A stretch of DNA of 32,274 nt. It comes from Granulosicoccaceae bacterium. GTDB lineage: Bacteria > Pseudomonadota > Gammaproteobacteria > Granulosicoccales > Granulosicoccaceae. Each line of letters begins with the position of its first letter. Position 1 is the first letter of the stretch. The position numbers were made by a program, and so were the translations under genes. Where the stretch lies: contig JAHDCO010000044.1 in assembly GCA_020629835.1 (NCBI GenBank), forward strand, positions 1 to 32,274. The letters are read 5' to 3'. The notes under the pieces were generated by a model. It had not been told where the DNA came from, did not search any database, and saw nothing but the letters and a program-made list of their open reading frames with translations. Below are positions 24,823 to 32,274 of the stretch, piece after piece.

Positions 24823-25959
24823 ATGAGCAAGACAAGCACACTGGCAACAGCTGTTGCCTTGGCGTTAACGCTCGGAGCAGGCGCGTCAGTGAACGCGATG
24901 GACATGCCCGAATGCGAAAACTGCGCTGATGAACTAACCATCGTTTCATGGGGCGGCGCGTACTCTAAGTCGCAGCTGCGTGCGTACCACGAGCCGTACA
25001 CAGAATTGACTGGCACAGCCATCGTTAACGATGACTCATCCGCTGAAGCAGTTGCAAAGCTGCGTGCGATGAACGAAGCCGGCAACGTCACTTGGGACGT
25101 GGTTGACGTCGTTGCCGCTGACGCGATTCGCTTATGCGATGAAGGGTTAGCAGAAGAAATCGATGCAGACGCCGATTTGGCAGCAGCACCCGATGGCACA
25201 CCAGCGTCGGAAGACTTTGGCGACCTGTTGGTATCGGATTGCTTCATTCCACAGATTGTTTATTCAACAACCTTTGGTTACCGTACTGACATAGAGGACT
25301 GGAACGGCGCAACACCTGAAGATGTATGTGCAATCTTCGATACCGAGACTTTCCCTGGCCAGCGTTCACTGGAAAAGCGTCCTATTGCCAATATGGAATG
25401 GGCACTGATGTGTGACGGCGTTGCCATCGAAGACGTGTACGACGCTCTGGAAACAGATGAAGGCGTAGCGCAGGCATTGGCAAAGTTAGACACCATCAAA
25501 GATCAGACAATCTGGTGGTCAGCAGGTGCTGAAACTCCACAGCTGCTAGCTGATGGCGAAGTTGCCATTGGTTCAACCTACAACGGCCGTCTCTTCTCAG
25601 CAATCGAAGAGCAAAACCAGCCAATCGCTATGTTGTGGGACGCTCAAATGTTCGACCTTGATGGTTGGATTGTTCCAGCCGGTTTGAGTGAAGAGCGTAA
25701 AGCACGTGCAATGCACTACTTGAAATTCGCAACTGACACTCAGCGTCTGGCTGATCAAGCGAAGTACATCTCGTATGGTCCAGCACGTGCCTCATCTGCA
25801 CCATTAGTGGGCAAGCACGCTGACCTAGGTATTGAAATGGCGCCTCACATGCCAACAGATCCTGCTAACGCTCAAAACACCTTCTTGTACAACTACGAGT
25901 GGTGGGCTGATAACCGTGACGATCTGGATGCGAAGTTCCAGGCTTGGTTAGCTAACTAA
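24823..25959 (+). CDS. Periplasmic substrate-binding protein, PotD/PotF-like
   Basis: A 378-residue periplasmic binding protein with a Sec signal (about residues 1-25, ending SVNA-MD). The mature protein starts with the family pattern LTIVSWGGAYSKSQ and continues with VWDVV-type and LADGEVAIGSTYNGRLF motifs of the spermidine/putrescine-type SBP_bac_8 group. It is acidic and contains several cysteines. The ATG at 24823 has GGAG 11 bases upstream; the open frame back to 24769 is leader. Its own promoter upstream and terminator downstream suggest higher expression than the membrane parts. Ligand unknown. Confidence 0.9.
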   Translation: MSKTSTLATAVALALTLGAGASVNAMDMPECENCADELTIVSWGGAYSKSQLRAYHEPYTELTGTAIVNDDSSAEAVAKLRAMNEAGNVTWDVVDVVAADAIRLCDEGLAEEIDADADLAAAPDGTPASEDFGDLLVSDCFIPQIVYSTTFGYRTDIEDWNGATPEDVCAIFDTETFPGQRSLEKRPIANMEWALMCDGVAIEDVYDALETDEGVAQALAKLDTIKDQTIWWSAGAETPQLLADGEVAIGSTYNGRLFSAIEEQNQPIAMLWDAQMFDLDGWIVPAGLSEERKARAMHYLKFATDTQRLADQAKYISYGPARASSAPLVGKHADLGIEMAPHMPTDPANAQNTFLYNYEWWADNRDDLDAKFQAWLAN

Positions 25960-25964
25960 GTTTT

Positions 25965-25982
25965 CTCTCGTCCTATCGAGAG
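25965..25982 (+). repeat. Small inverted repeat after the binding-protein gene
   Basis: CTCTCG (25965-25970), a 6-base loop, and CGAGAG (25977-25982) form a perfect 6-bp hairpin 6 bases after the stop codon and ahead of the main terminator. It may protect the 3' end of the transcript. Confidence 0.45.
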
Positions 25983-25991
25983 TTTAAGCAC

Positions 25992-26028
25992 AAGCACCAG
26001 AGCGTCTTGCTCTGGTGCTTTTCTTTTT
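25992..26028 (+). terminator. Rho-independent terminator after the binding-protein gene
   Basis: A perfect 12-bp stem AAGCACCAGAGC (25992-26003) and GCTCTGGTGCTT (26009-26020) with a 5-base loop is followed by TTCTTTTT. It lies between the binding-protein gene and the first permease gene, so permease expression depends on read-through or on a promoter not recognised here. Confidence 0.92.
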
Positions 26029-26054
26029 GTTGTTTGTCATTTTAGGCGTGCGCT

Positions 26055-27626
26055 ATGACATCTGCTTTAACTACACACGACGGCCAACCGCTCCACAAGA
26101 GTTTAGCCAGAGCACTTCGTAGAGAGAAGCTGCGATCGTTGTTACTGATAGCGCCACTACTCGCATTCGTATTAGTTACCTTCGTGTTTCCAATTGCAGA
26201 CATGCTGTTTCGCTCCGTCGAAAACAGCATCGTGCCTGACACGCTACCGGGCACCACAAGAACGATTCAAAGTTGGGACGCCACAGGTGACGAGTTGCCC
26301 AGCGAAGAGGTATACACTTCTCTAGCCGATGACCTGCTGCTGGCACAAGAACTCAAAATCCACACGCGCTTAGGCAGTCGTTTGAACTACGACCAGCCGG
26401 GAATCGCCTCCACGTTTCGCAAGTCCGGACGTCAGGTTAGAAAGCTGGATGCAAGCGCTCACCTGGACAGTTTCAGCGAGTTCAATAAGGAATGGGGCAC
26501 ACCCAGCGCATGGGCCGATATAAAAACTCACGCACTATGGCCCACGGCATTTCCCGCATCATCAATTGCGTTCAACAACTGGACGCGTTACATCATCAGT
26601 GATGAAGGTGACGATGCTGACTTATCCAGCATGACACCCTACGGCACGGTGTACTCCGCGCTTTTTTATGATGTGCAAAAGTTTAACGACGACCAATGGA
26701 GTCAACTCACCGCCAGTTCATCCGCGGTTAGCCACCTGTTTACCGGCTTAAAAGACCAACTACCCAACTTCCCTAGTGCAAATTATAAAGAACAGTTTTT
26801 GGATATTGACGATGGCTGGGGTGAAATAGACAACTGGCGGACCATTCATCGACTGTCACCTCGCATGGTAGACAGCTACTACTGGGCATCGATTGACAGA
26901 GAGCGCACCGTGGAGGGTGTTGAACATAAACCTGCCAACGAACGCATTTACGTCAAGTTGTTCATACGCACGTTTGTAATGAGCATGGTCATTACCGTGT
27001 CATGCATATTGCTTGGCTACCCAATTGCGTATTTGTTAGCCACCCTACCAACCCGAACTTCAAACTTACTGCTTATCCTGGTGTTACTGCCGTTCTGGAC
27101 ATCGCTGTTGGTACGAACCAGTGCGTGGAAAGTCCTGCTACAGCAACAAGGTGTTATCAACGACATACTAGTTTGGGCACGCATCATTGGTGATGACGGC
27201 CGCTTAGCCCTGATCAACAACATCACGGGCACGATAATAACCATGACGCACATCTTGTTGCCGTTCATGATTTTGCCGCTGTTCTCGGTTATGAAAACCA
27301 TATCCCCCAGCTATGTCAGGGCCGCAAAATCGATGGGCGCAACCGATTGGACTGCATTTCGACGGGTGTACTTCCCTAACACCATACCCGGTATCGGGGC
27401 GGGATCCATCCTGGTGTTCATACTCTCTATCGGTTACTACATTACCCCTGAACTTGTGGGCGGCACCTCTGGCGTGTTTATCTCCAATCGAATCGCGTAC
27501 CACATCTCAAGCTCTTTGAATTGGGGTCTTGCAGCAGCACTCGGGTCAATCCTGTTGGCATCGGTACTCATTCTCTACTGGGCTTACGACAAAGTCGTTG
27601 GCATCGATAACGTGAAGCTGGGGTAA
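26055..27626 (+). CDS. ABC transporter permease, PotB-like, with large periplasmic insert
   Basis: A 523-residue inner-membrane permease. The first membrane segment (about residues 28-52) is followed by about 240 hydrophilic residues before the next segment (about 304-330). The C-terminal part is a standard binding-protein-dependent permease core with the EAA loop AAKSMGATDWTAFRRVYFPN (about 420-440). PotB proteins are usually near 280-300 residues, so the insert accounts for the excess; a smaller insert at this site is known in related permeases. It pairs with the next gene, which starts 6 bases downstream. Confidence 0.88.
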   Translation: MTSALTTHDGQPLHKSLARALRREKLRSLLLIAPLLAFVLVTFVFPIADMLFRSVENSIVPDTLPGTTRTIQSWDATGDELPSEEVYTSLADDLLLAQELKIHTRLGSRLNYDQPGIASTFRKSGRQVRKLDASAHLDSFSEFNKEWGTPSAWADIKTHALWPTAFPASSIAFNNWTRYIISDEGDDADLSSMTPYGTVYSALFYDVQKFNDDQWSQLTASSSAVSHLFTGLKDQLPNFPSANYKEQFLDIDDGWGEIDNWRTIHRLSPRMVDSYYWASIDRERTVEGVEHKPANERIYVKLFIRTFVMSMVITVSCILLGYPIAYLLATLPTRTSNLLLILVLLPFWTSLLVRTSAWKVLLQQQGVINDILVWARIIGDDGRLALINNITGTIITMTHILLPFMILPLFSVMKTISPSYVRAAKSMGATDWTAFRRVYFPNTIPGIGAGSILVFILSIGYYITPELVGGTSGVFISNRIAYHISSSLNWGLAAALGSILLASVLILYWAYDKVVGIDNVKLG

Positions 27627-27632
27627 GTCACT

Positions 27633-28487
27633 ATGTCCGCACTACCACCGTACGCCTCAACCAGCCAGCGCATTTGGCATTACACATTTCGCTATGGTAT
27701 CTGCGGTGCCATCTTTGTGTTCTTGATAACACCCATCCTGGTCATCATCCCCTTATCTTTTAATGCCCAGGATTTCTTTACGTTTACAGAAGCCATGTTG
27801 CGGCTGGACCCGGAAGGGTTTTCCACCAAGCATTACCAGGATTTCTTTACCAACAACGATTGGCAACTGGCACTGAAAAACTCTTTCAAGATTGCTCCTA
27901 TGGCCACCATTCTGGCTACGGCATTCGGCACCTTAGCGGCTATTGGTCTGTCGCAAGCCCATGTACCAGCGCGACGCGCCATCATGGCAATCTTGATCTC
28001 TCCGATGATCGTGCCGCTGATCATTTCGGCAGCTGGCATGTACTTCTTCTACTCTCGCATCAACTTGCAGGGATACTGGAGTGTTGTACTGGCGCATGCG
28101 GTGCTTGGTACGCCGTTCGTAATCATCACAGTTACCGCTACGCTGGTTGGCTTCGATAAATCCCTGACACGGGCGGCCGCGAGTTTAGGCGCTACACCGA
28201 TTAGAACGTTTTTCAAAGTTCAGATGCCATTGATCATTCCTGGTGTGGTATCCGGTGCTTTGTTTGCGTTTATTACATCGTTTGATGAAGTGGTCGTGGT
28301 GTTATTCCTGGGCTCAGCCAAAACCAAAACCCTGCCCTGGCAAATGTTCACAGGGCTGAGAGAACAGATCTCACCGACCATACTGGCGGTTGCTACGATC
28401 ATGATCGCGATTTCCATTGTGCTGCTAACGGTACTTGAATTATTGCGGCGCCGGTCTGAACGTTTACGTGGTATCACCGCAACCTAA
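27633..28487 (+). CDS. ABC transporter permease, PotC-like
   Basis: A 284-residue inner-membrane permease with six predicted membrane segments and the EAA loop RAAASLGATPIRTFFKVQMP (about residues 184-203). Length and layout are normal for PotC. It forms the heterodimeric channel with the preceding permease. The start at 27633 follows the upstream stop by 6 bases. Confidence 0.9.
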   Translation: MSALPPYASTSQRIWHYTFRYGICGAIFVFLITPILVIIPLSFNAQDFFTFTEAMLRLDPEGFSTKHYQDFFTNNDWQLALKNSFKIAPMATILATAFGTLAAIGLSQAHVPARRAIMAILISPMIVPLIISAAGMYFFYSRINLQGYWSVVLAHAVLGTPFVIITVTATLVGFDKSLTRAAASLGATPIRTFFKVQMPLIIPGVVSGALFAFITSFDEVVVVLFLGSAKTKTLPWQMFTGLREQISPTILAVATIMIAISIVLLTVLELLRRRSERLRGITAT

Positions 28488-28504
28488 TCATTTGAGAAAC
28501 GTTG

Positions 28505-29260
28505 GTGTTAAACACAGCCTACGGCAGCTTGCAGGGAAAACATGTTCTGATCACCGGTGGTGCTTCTGGCATCGGTGAAAGCCTGGTCGAAGGATTCGTG
28601 GCGCAAGGATGCACTGTCAGCTTTCTCGACATACAAACCGATGCTGGGCAGAAGCTCGCTCAAACGCAAGGCGATAGCGCCCATTTTTATCACTGTGATT
28701 TAACCAACATAAACACCATCCGTTCGGTTACCGAAGAACTGATCGATGCACACGGCCCTGTGGCCGTACTTGTCAACAATGCCGCAAACGATCAACGCCA
28801 GGCGTTACACGAAACTGAGGTTGATGACTGGGATTGGTCTCAACACGTCAACTTACGATCTCAGTTCTTCGTTGCACAGGCTGTGTTTCCATCCATGCAA
28901 CACTTGCCCACCGCTTCCATAATCAACTTGTCGTCTATCTCCTGGCGAATCGGCGTGGAAGATTTAACCGCTTACTCCACAGCAAAAGCCGGCATTCTTG
29001 GTTTAACGAATTCACTGGCCAAAGAATTTGGCCAGCAAGGAATTCGAGTTAACGCGGTAGAACCGGGTGCCATCATGACCGAAAAACAGCGCAAGCTTTG
29101 GTATCCAACTGAAGCCGATGTTGCGAAAATGACCGAGCGCCAACTGACACCCAATGTGCTTGTCAGTGATGACGTTGTTGCGCTAGTGCTGTTCTTAGCC
29201 TCCGATGATAGCGCCGGTATCACGGGACAATCCATTCGCGTAGACGGCGGCTACCGATAA
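28505..29260 (+). CDS. Short-chain dehydrogenase/reductase
   Basis: A classical SDR of about 251 residues, NAD(P)-dependent. Visible are the cofactor motif TGGASGIG (about residues 17-24), NNAAN (about 92-96), the catalytic Ser in NLSSIS and YSTAK (Tyr/Lys), then EPGAIMTE. It begins at GTG 28505 (or TTG 28502, one codon earlier); GAGAAA lies 7-12 bases upstream and there is no ATG nearby. It is 17 bases after the permease gene, so probably in the transporter operon and acting on the imported compound or a product of it. The substrate is unknown. Confidence 0.86.
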   Translation: MLNTAYGSLQGKHVLITGGASGIGESLVEGFVAQGCTVSFLDIQTDAGQKLAQTQGDSAHFYHCDLTNINTIRSVTEELIDAHGPVAVLVNNAANDQRQALHETEVDDWDWSQHVNLRSQFFVAQAVFPSMQHLPTASIINLSSISWRIGVEDLTAYSTAKAGILGLTNSLAKEFGQQGIRVNAVEPGAIMTEKQRKLWYPTEADVAKMTERQLTPNVLVSDDVVALVLFLASDDSAGITGQSIRVDGGYR

Positions 29261-29289
29261 ACCTTTCTAATTACCGTGACTATTAGGGA

Positions 29290-30282
29290 TTAACGCGGGC
29301 TCGCACCATCACAGTTATACAAGTCGCCTACCAACGAGTCGATCTCTTCAATCGTCGATTCAGGCAAAGCTCCAAACGCTAGCGCCCCAGCCAAACCTTC
29401 AACCTGTTCAACTGTGCGTGCACCAGGTACCGGTATATTATTTTCTGACTTTCCCCATAACCAACCCAGCGCTCCCTGCACTTCAGTACGACCGCCGGTT
29501 TTCAACAGCTCGCGTATCGCATCAAATCGAATCATGTGCTCAGGATTTGGTTTGCCGTCGATGTAGTTACGCGTCCAACTTTGTTGTGTTGAGCGCACAT
29601 CGTCCTGCGGCATTACGGTGTCTACCGTATATTTACCCGACAACAAACCCATCGCCAACGGCGATCGAATCAGTACATCCAACGGCTTATCCTGAAGGAT
29701 CTGGCGCATGGACGGAGCGTCCATCAACACATGCATCGCGTGTTCAATCACTTTAAATCCAGGGCGGTCATGAAAGGCCTGCACGTGATCAACGTAATCG
29801 GTGCTCCACCCGAAACTGCGTACTTTGCCCTGCGTGACGGCTACTTCCATCTGATCAAAAATATCCGACGCTACATCCAGATCTACACGATTTGGGTGAA
29901 GCAACACGCAATCGATCTGCTCACGTTTCAGACGAGCCAGGCACCGATCAATGGCCGGTATCACGGACGACGACTCCAGTTCTTCACCAACGATTACGCG
30001 CTCGTTCTCTTTTATCTCTAAACCAATCTTGGTGACGATAAATACATCGTCGCGTCGCTGCAAAGCCTCAGCTAATAAGGTTTCCGAATGCCCAGCGCCA
30101 TAGGCTGCTGCCGTATCAAATAGCTTAATACCGTTCGCAACGGCTGCGTGAATGGCATTGATAGACGTTTTATCATCAACCCCGGTATAACCCAGTGACG
30201 TACCATCTGCTGCGTACATGGCACCACCGATCGGCCAGCAACCTAGCCCAAGTTGTGGTCTTGTTCTATCGAACACTGTCAT
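29290..30282 (-). CDS. Aldo/keto reductase
   Basis: A 330-residue NAD(P)H-dependent oxidoreductase of the AKR superfamily. It starts RPQLGLGCWPIGG, then DTAAAYGAG (catalytic Asp and Tyr), VTKIGLE (Lys) and VLLHPN (His) complete the tetrad. The C-terminal GARTVEQVEGL is the typical cofactor phosphate-binding region. The ATG at 30282 has AGGG 7 bases upstream and is preferred to the ATG at 30321. It is divergent from the LysR-type regulator with 83 bases between starts, suggesting regulation by it. Confidence 0.9.
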   Translation of the reverse strand: MTVFDRTRPQLGLGCWPIGGAMYAADGTSLGYTGVDDKTSINAIHAAVANGIKLFDTAAAYGAGHSETLLAEALQRRDDVFIVTKIGLEIKENERVIVGEELESSSVIPAIDRCLARLKREQIDCVLLHPNRVDLDVASDIFDQMEVAVTQGKVRSFGWSTDYVDHVQAFHDRPGFKVIEHAMHVLMDAPSMRQILQDKPLDVLIRSPLAMGLLSGKYTVDTVMPQDDVRSTQQSWTRNYIDGKPNPEHMIRFDAIRELLKTGGRTEVQGALGWLWGKSENNIPVPGARTVEQVEGLAGALAFGALPESTIEEIDSLVGDLYNCDGASPR

Positions 30283-30320
30283 TTTCAGCCCTTGTTTCTT
30301 ATGTGGCGGGTATTCCAGCA

Positions 30321-30348
30321 TTCATAACTTGCTCGGTAAACCTCGCAA
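30321..30348 (-). promoter_or_regulatory. Candidate promoter of the aldo/keto reductase gene
   Basis: On the minus strand TTGCGA, a 16-base spacer and TATGAA lie in the 83-base gap between the divergent genes, about 40 bases before the ATG at 30282. Each box matches the sigma-70 consensus at four of six positions, so this is only a candidate. Confidence 0.35.
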
Positions 30349-30365
30349 AATGTAATATCCGTTTC

Positions 30366-31193
30366 ATGGATGAAACACAGTTTGACTGGGATGACTTACG
30401 GTTGTTTATGGCTGTGGCCAAGCATGGCGGGTTGGCAGGTGCCTCAGAAGAAAGTGGGAAAAGTGCACCAACACTAGGAAGGCGCATGCTGATTCTTGAA
30501 CGCCACTTAAACCAAACACTGTTCGAAAGAAAAAACACCGGCTACGACTTAACCGAACAAGGTCAAGCGTTAATGCAAAAAGCCATGAGTGTGAACAACA
30601 TCGTGGCTCCCATAACAACGTCGGCACCTTATACCGAGCACAAACGTGTAAAGGTATCAGCAGGTTGTTGGACAACGGTTTGGCTGTGCCGATCGCTTAA
30701 CTCCATAGCGATGGACCAGCCAATCACTTATCAGTTTATTGCCGCTGATGAAGAGCTCGACATCCCTCATCGAGAAGCGGTTATCGGTGTACGCAACAAA
30801 CGCGTAACCCACCCTAGCCTGGCAAGTCGCCGTGTTGGCCATGTGGAGTTTGCGGTTTACGCATCCAACGCGGAAGTGCAACCTTGGGTACATGTATTGG
30901 GCACAACACCGTCAGCATTGTGGGTTGCCGAACACGCATCTGACAATGCGAAAGTAGAGGTATCCCACCCGAGAAGCGCTTTAGACTTGGCAGTTTCTGG
31001 TGTGGCTAAGGCCGTGCTACCACGCTTTATAGGCGATAACGAACCTGGCCTGATACAAGTAGGCGAGAGCATCCCTGCCCTTCAGCATGATCGTTGGTTA
31101 GTTTGTCACCATGATGATCGTCATTTGCCTGAAGTAAGACAGGCACTGACGTTTATCGGAGATGCCTTACTAGCCGATACAACAGTCAGCTAA
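30366..31193 (+). CDS. LysR-type transcriptional regulator
   Basis: A 275-residue regulator. Residues about 4-63 are the winged helix-turn-helix (WDDLRLFMAVAKHGGLAGAS, TLGRRMLILERHL, LFERKNTGYDLTEQG). The rest is a short, divergent effector-binding domain; typical family length is near 300. The ATG at 30366 is chosen because the DNA-binding domain begins there; the open frame back to 30195 lies inside the divergent gene. Its neighbour, the aldo/keto reductase, is its probable target by the usual divergent arrangement. Confidence 0.87.
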   Translation: MDETQFDWDDLRLFMAVAKHGGLAGASEESGKSAPTLGRRMLILERHLNQTLFERKNTGYDLTEQGQALMQKAMSVNNIVAPITTSAPYTEHKRVKVSAGCWTTVWLCRSLNSIAMDQPITYQFIAADEELDIPHREAVIGVRNKRVTHPSLASRRVGHVEFAVYASNAEVQPWVHVLGTTPSALWVAEHASDNAKVEVSHPRSALDLAVSGVAKAVLPRFIGDNEPGLIQVGESIPALQHDRWLVCHHDDRHLPEVRQALTFIGDALLADTTVS

Positions 31194-31201
31194 CAAGTAA
31201 A

Positions 31202-31720
31202 TCAGTTCGCGCAGCGAACGCCATCGATCATCGCTACACCCGTTTCATCAAATGCTGCGTTCAATGCACCGTGCACATCTGCAGACAACAGCACCACCCC
31301 GTTTTCAATTTCAGTTCCCGCTACACGTATTTGGCCCAGGGCACTGTTTGTGAGCGTGTCATCAACATCGATAGTGAAACTTGCTTGTTCGCTCATGGGT
31401 AACAGACCGATCTTTACGGTTAGCGTCTTATCGCCATCGTTTACGCGCGCCGACGACATCAACTCAACATCCCCGCTTCGTGTTTCAAAAGGCTGAAAAA
31501 CCTCAACTCCAGGGCCATCCGCGGTGGTGTCAAAAATGAGCCCACCACGGGTGTTGGTGAGGTCCAGTTCGATAGTGATATCCCGAAGCTCGCAAGCATT
31601 GGTGTTTTTAATCACAAAACGATCTTTCGGTGCACTTTCGACAAACCGAACTTCAAGCGCTTGTGCGGCCGCACTACCCGCCATGAGTACGACGGATGCA
31701 GCTACCGGTAGAATTTTCAT
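31202..31720 (-). CDS. Small secreted protein of unknown function
   Basis: A 172-residue exported protein with signal peptide MKILPVAASVVLMAGSAAAQA cut near residue 19-21 (AAA-QA). The mature part has a Cys pair (NTNACELRD and the terminal VRCAN) and beta-rich segments such as GGLIFDTTADGPGVEVFQPF. Similar short proteins in proteobacteria are sometimes labelled aggregation factor core; I recall this only as an annotation and no function is established. Convergent with the LysR gene, 8 bases between stops. Confidence 0.7.
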   Translation of the reverse strand: MKILPVAASVVLMAGSAAAQALEVRFVESAPKDRFVIKNTNACELRDITIELDLTNTRGGLIFDTTADGPGVEVFQPFETRSGDVELMSSARVNDGDKTLTVKIGLLPMSEQASFTIDVDDTLTNSALGQIRVAGTEIENGVVLLSADVHGALNAAFDETGVAMIDGVRCAN

Positions 31721-31815
31721 TTTGGCCCCATATAGCTCAATGTTGTACCGGTTTTACGTACGAAACCGCGCTAAGGGCCATGTTTGTCGGCCATGAGACT
31801 AAACAAATACGAAAG

Positions 31816-32178
31816 TTACCGCCGGAAGCCCGTTTCCATCACGAAAAATGACGGGTTCAGGCCAGCTAACGGTTCGCGAAGCGCGTCAACTTCAGATGCT
31901 GGTCCGTGCACCTCTAATAGATCTAAGTCGGCGATTTTTAACGCTGCCTGCAGAAGTTCGTCAACATTTTCTAAATGCGCCAATATACCAGCAGCACTGT
32001 TGTACCCCTCACGGCAATGCGCCCTTTGCCCTGAGAAACTAAAGCCATAGAACACAACATCCGACTCAGATTGCGTGCGTTCTACCATCTGTTCGCCTAA
32101 CGCTTTGAATTCATCAAGCTTGCCGTCATGAACAGTAAAGTAAGGAACCAAGGTACAGACCGTGTCTTGTAATGCCAT
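31816..32178 (-). CDS. Small dimeric alpha-beta barrel (ABM-like) protein
   Basis: A 120-residue cytoplasmic protein. VCTLVPYFTVHDGKLDEFKAL at the N-terminus and the repeated beta-alpha pattern suggest the antibiotic biosynthesis monooxygenase/quinol monooxygenase-like ferredoxin fold; no catalytic residue can be assigned. The ATG at 32178 has GGAGAGG 4-10 bases upstream, a strong ribosome site, so the 16 residues upstream in the same frame are excluded. Confidence 0.6.
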   Translation of the reverse strand: MALQDTVCTLVPYFTVHDGKLDEFKALGEQMVERTQSESDVVFYGFSFSGQRAHCREGYNSAAGILAHLENVDELLQAALKIADLDLLEVHGPASEVDALREPLAGLNPSFFVMETGFRR

Positions 32179-32229
32179 AAGACCTCTCCAATTGTTGTGG
32201 CTTATCAGCGTAACATTTTCCCCCAACGC

Positions 32230-32256
32230 AAAAAGGCCACCCCGAAGGATGGCCTA
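32230..32256 (-). terminator. Rho-independent terminator with UUCG loop, for a gene beyond the right edge
   Basis: On the minus strand AGGCCATCC (32255-32247), loop TTCG, GGGTGGCCT (32242-32234) and then TTTT form a 9-bp stem with one G-U pair and a stable C(UUCG)G loop. A TAG overlapping the stem at 32254-32256 could be the stop codon of a gene coming in from the right, but only six codons are visible. Confidence 0.85.
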
Positions 32257-32274
32257 ATCGCGTGTTGCTGCACC

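Noticed and set aside
1-32274. Mobile element, prophage, CRISPR array or tRNA/rRNA gene
   Set aside because: No transposase or integrase frames, no regularly spaced repeats, and no recognisable tRNA or rRNA sequence were seen on either strand.

Overview
The window carries about 25 protein-coding genes with protein-family content typical of a free-living, probably marine, gammaproteobacterium (inference from gene content and mid-range base composition; no rRNA or tRNA is present to confirm it). I see no mobile element, integrase, CRISPR array or RNA gene. It is dominated by two neighbouring exopolysaccharide (EPS) loci.

1-10870, minus strand: a complete Pel-type polysaccharide operon except that pelB runs off the left edge. 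Reading in the direction of transcription it is galE/gne-like epimerase, pelC, pelD, pelE, pelF, pelG, pelA, pelB, with ATGA or short overlaps at most junctions. The order differs from the classical pelABCDEFG. The PelA protein has a PelC-like lipoprotein domain fused to its N-terminus, in addition to the stand-alone PelC. The catalytic residues of the PelA deacetylase and the c-di-GMP-binding residues of PelD appear to be kept.

11134-22350: a second, Wzx/Wzy-type EPS locus split into two divergent arms around a 361-base intergenic region (16224-16584) that holds two tandem inverted repeats. The minus arm is STAS-domain regulator, OmpA-Wza fusion lipoprotein, Wzz-like copolymerase without a tyrosine-kinase domain, and O-antigen ligase/polymerase-like membrane protein. 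The plus arm is Wzx-like flippase, GT2 glycosyltransferase, a three-part protein (degenerate phosphoglycosyltransferase + WecG/TagA GT26 + intact phosphoglycosyltransferase), and a degenerate nucleotidyltransferase/beta-helix protein with a second dead phosphoglycosyltransferase-like tail. The minus arm reads toward the pel operon and no terminator is visible between them. A secreted FG-GAP/VCBS-like protein (22361-23320) lies tail to tail with the plus arm.

23483-29260, plus strand: a PotABCD-type ABC importer (ATPase, binding protein, two permeases) followed by a short-chain dehydrogenase. A good sigma-70 promoter precedes the binding-protein gene and a strong terminator hairpin follows it, which should give the binding protein its own high expression.

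29290-32274: an aldo/keto reductase divergent from a LysR-type regulator, a small secreted protein, a small ABM-like protein, and a terminator hairpin with a UUCG loop for a gene lying beyond the right edge.

The most unusual material is the rewired Pel export machinery (PelC-PelA fusion), the OmpA-Wza fusion with a STAS protein in place of a tyrosine kinase, and two adjacent genes carrying apparently catalytically dead phosphoglycosyltransferase domains beside one live copy.
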